Shown here piece after piece: positions 62,096 through 64,000 of a stretch of 64,000 nucleotides of DNA. Numbering within the stretch: position 1 is the first letter of the stretch; each line of letters opens with the position of its first letter. Under the pieces are notes generated by a model. It searched no databases, was not told where the DNA came from, and was given only the letters and a program-made list of their open reading frames with translations. The DNA comes from Phoronis australis (taxonomy: Eukaryota; Phoronida; Phoronidae): contig NMRA01000081.1 in assembly GCA_002633005.1 (NCBI GenBank), positions 467,197 to 531,196 on the forward strand, written 5' to 3'. The translations under genes and the position numbers were made by a program.

Positions 62096-62190
62096 ATGCC
62101 TTCTACAAGCCAGGCAAAAGTATATGCTGATGTAAATACACACAGGCCAAGAGAATATTGGGACTATGAAAGTCATGTAGTTGAATGGGG
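62096..62190 (+). CDS. CSNK2A1: Casein kinase 2 catalytic subunit alpha, first coding exon
   Basis: CK2 alpha is a constitutive Ser/Thr kinase that forms a tetramer with two beta subunits and acts in nucleus and cytoplasm. The exon encodes [20 protein letters not shown] followed by [12 protein letters not shown], almost identical to human CK2 alpha from residue 9 on. This N-terminal segment packs against the activation loop and helps keep the kinase active. The exon ends at 62190 within the Gly codon (GG|GTAAGA), the position expected from the human gene. It starts in a 5' untranslated exon with a strong acceptor (TCTATTTCAG at 61898). The kinase domain exons lie beyond 64000, so only 31 residues are seen. 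Confidence 0.93.
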
Positions 62191-62233
62191 GTAAGATTTT
62201 GACTTGTGTCTAGTAGTACTGTGTTACTATATT

Positions 62234-62826
62234 CAGGGATGTTCCTGGACTGCACCGTTAGCGCTTAAAAAACAAAAAAGGGCTGGTTCATTGCAGCAGT
62301 GCACCCCGCCAGGCATATCTTTTGGTAAAATGCAACACTTCCAAAAATGCAAGATTCTGGTCAAGTTACTGTCAGTCAGTTAAAACATGACTGTTATTAT
62401 TTCGATTGCCCTTGGGGTTTCTGTCTGCTGGGCACAACTTTTTGAAAAAAGGCACACTTTTTTAAGGATAGTCTTGTCCAGGTTTGAACCCGTGCCCTCT
62501 GAGCACACCTGATGACAAAAAGTGCTTTTTTAAAAAGTTGTGCTGAGTAGTAATTAAAGTGGTATCATATGTGAAACAGGGACCCCCAAGGGCAATCGAA
62601 TTAAGAAAAGTTATGTTCATGTAAGAGTTACATTTTTAATTAAAAATTCCATATAAAAAGGCAATGTGACAAAGACTTCAAACAAACTGCACAGCTTTGG
62701 CTAGAATCTTGCATTCTTGGAAGAGCGCTGCATTTTAAAAGATGTGCCTGCGGGGTACACTGCTGCAATGTACTTGTGCCTTTTCATTTTTTGATGCGCT
62801 AATGGGGCAAAGGGGCGGTCTAGGAA
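62234..62826. mobile_element. Element with about 105-bp inverted arms containing a nested MITE
   Basis: The left end CAGGGATGTTCCTGGACTG is mirrored by TCTAGGAATATCCCTG on the right. Deeper, CATTGCAGCAGTGCACCCCG mirrors CGGGGTACACTGCTGCAATG. A further GGTCAGGAATATCCCTG at 62877-62893 suggests a second related end. CAGGG ends recall hAT elements, but no 8-bp duplication was found. Confidence 0.65.
62401..62600. mobile_element. Nested 200-bp MITE
   Basis: It is exactly 200 bp from TTCGATTGCCCTTGGGG to CCCCCAAGGGCAATCGAA. The inner pair GCACAACTTTTTGAAAAAAG and AAAAAGTTGTGC extends the stem. The loop has GGTTTGAACCC, which recurs in inverse at about 62867-62877. Confidence 0.8.
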
Positions 62827-62970
62827 TATCCCTGCTTTTTATCGTCAGATGCGCCTTATCAGCACAGGTTCAAACCTGGTCAGGAATATCCCTGTATGTC
62901 TGTTCTAGTCTCTATAGATTATGACGATAAAATTTGGGTAAATACTGGGCTCGACGCTATTAAAATCGCC

Positions 62971-63050
62971 AGGTCGCATTTTGCGACCTAGCCAAAATCC
63001 CAGGTCGCATTTTCAAAATCCAGCTCGCATTCGTAAATGCCAGGTCGCAA
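62971..63050. repeat. Palindromic CAGGTCGCA repeats
   Basis: AGGTCGCATTTTGCGACCT is a perfect palindrome with a 3-base centre (62971-62989). It is followed by CAGGTCGCA at 63001, CAGCTCGCA at 63021 and CAGGTCGCA at 63041, spaced exactly 20 bases apart. Confidence 0.75.
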
Positions 63051-64000
63051 AATTTTCCCGCCATTTTTACGCGCCAAAATAGATTTTTTAGATCATCGAG
63101 AAAATGTTTAGATTATGCTCTTCCCTGCAGCGTTAAATACTCACAAATTTCGGATCTCAAAATTGACTTCATTCATGCAGGTACGGCCTTACTGTTCTTC
63201 ACGACCGCCATTGAAAGACTCTAGAGCGCAAGGCAAGTTGCCGATGTGAAAGTTCAATCAGTGCTCTCTAACTGACTTGTGCATTCGAGTAGCTAAATTT
63301 GCGATGTGAATAGGGAGAAAATGCCTGTTGAAAAAGTATCCGGGATTTTGTTAGATCTGGCCTGCTACTGGCTGTCATCAAAGTCGTTAAAGATTCAAAC
63401 TAACTCTGGTAATGGCGAGTTTGCTCTTCAATATCTTCCAAGTACGGAAAAAATAGGTCAGTCACAAAAAGACACGCATGTCACTAGTAACTTTCTTTCC
63501 GAGGTATAAAACAAAGCCGGGATTTGGTTTTACATATTGTGAAAAGACGTTTTTGAAAACTGAAGTTGTGTAAAATGAAAGTGACACACCATATGAGCTG
63601 CGTGTCAATTTTAAACCACATGCGGTCGTTTGTAGTGCGCTATGATGGGCGCCAGCTTGAACTGTGGGCGCTTAATTAGAAATTCTCAAAATTTAAGGGG
63701 GGACTTTTAATAGATCAGTGAGCGCTTATTATGAAACACTTTAAAGGTAGGGAGTAGGCTTGTTCGTGAGCATAGTCGTTAACCTCAGTGTTTGCGGTAA
63801 TAAGATATTAAAACGCTGCAATGGTAAGAAACGTTATAATAATACGATTTTGCGAGGCAAACTCCATCTAGCATAGGGGTGACTTTCTGGATATCGTTAC
63901 CACCTACATTGTACCCTTTTTAGCCACCCGGAATGATTTTGTTTTTTACTGCCCGCTTCAGCCGGAACAAGATTGTTTCTATAGGAGTCTGAACATTTTA

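Larger units (their letters stand above)
62191..64000 (+). other. First coding intron of CSNK2A1
   Basis: The next CK2 exon (starting about NQDDYQLVRKLG in animals) is not present. The intron carries nested inverted-repeat elements at 62234-62826 and a GTCGCA-rich block at 62971-63050. A 60-codon frame from 63321 (MPVEKVSGILLDLACYWLSS) has an ATG and a weak donor but no family signature. Confidence 0.75.

Noticed and set aside
61786-62097. A 103-codon minus frame opposite CSNK2A1
   Set aside because: It lies antisense to the CK2 alpha 5' exon and has no domain.
1-64000. Search for a bacterial-type defence, CRISPR or gene-cluster system
   Set aside because: All recognised genes are spliced animal genes in unrelated pathways, and repeats are transposon-like or simple tandem arrays without spacer structure.

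Overview
This is nuclear DNA of an invertebrate animal, AT-rich, with small exons separated by long introns, GT-AG splice sites and many short inverted-repeat transposons. The proteins are close to their vertebrate orthologues and the repeats have a marine-invertebrate look. A deuterostome such as a hemichordate or echinoderm would fit, but the sequence alone does not settle the species. There is no bacterial operon, CRISPR array, rRNA cluster or viral gene.

Five conserved protein-coding genes can be built exon by exon. (1) A ZNRF3/RNF43-type membrane E3 ubiquitin ligase lies on the + strand at 17853-31152; its signal-peptide exon was not found. (2) Mediator subunit MED21 lies on the - strand at 35497-43630 and is complete in four exons. 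(3) Acidic ribosomal stalk protein P2 (RPLP2) lies on the + strand at 46170-48667, complete in three coding exons, with a U32/U51-like C/D snoRNA in an intron. (4) The ciliary coiled-coil protein CCDC113 (CFAP263) lies on the - strand at 50544-61347 and is complete in seven exons. (5) The first coding exon of casein kinase 2 alpha lies on the + strand at 62096-62190 and runs out of the window. Two weaker exon candidates, a THAP-like zinc finger (+) and an unidentified acidic exon (-), sit at 925-1328.

Layout: 1-2.3 kb holds the weak exons and a promoter-like segment; 2.3-17.8 kb has no recognisable exon and many MITE fragments; 17.8-31.9 kb is the ligase; 31.9-35.5 kb is intergenic; 35.5-43.6 kb is MED21, whose first intron is filled by a multi-copy repeat palindrome; 43.6-46.2 kb is the MED21/RPLP2 head-to-head interval with a long inverted repeat; 46.2-48.7 kb is RPLP2; RPLP2 and CCDC113 converge at 48.7-50.5 kb; CCDC113 and CK2 alpha are head to head and share about 0.55 kb of promoter.

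The genes belong to separate pathways: Wnt receptor turnover, transcription, translation, cilia and kinase signalling. The most notable points are the intronic snoRNA with a 9-bp external stem and a 12-nt 28S guide, a probable haplotype duplication in the assembly at a single N (54255) inside CCDC113, and several repeat families that do not look catalogued.
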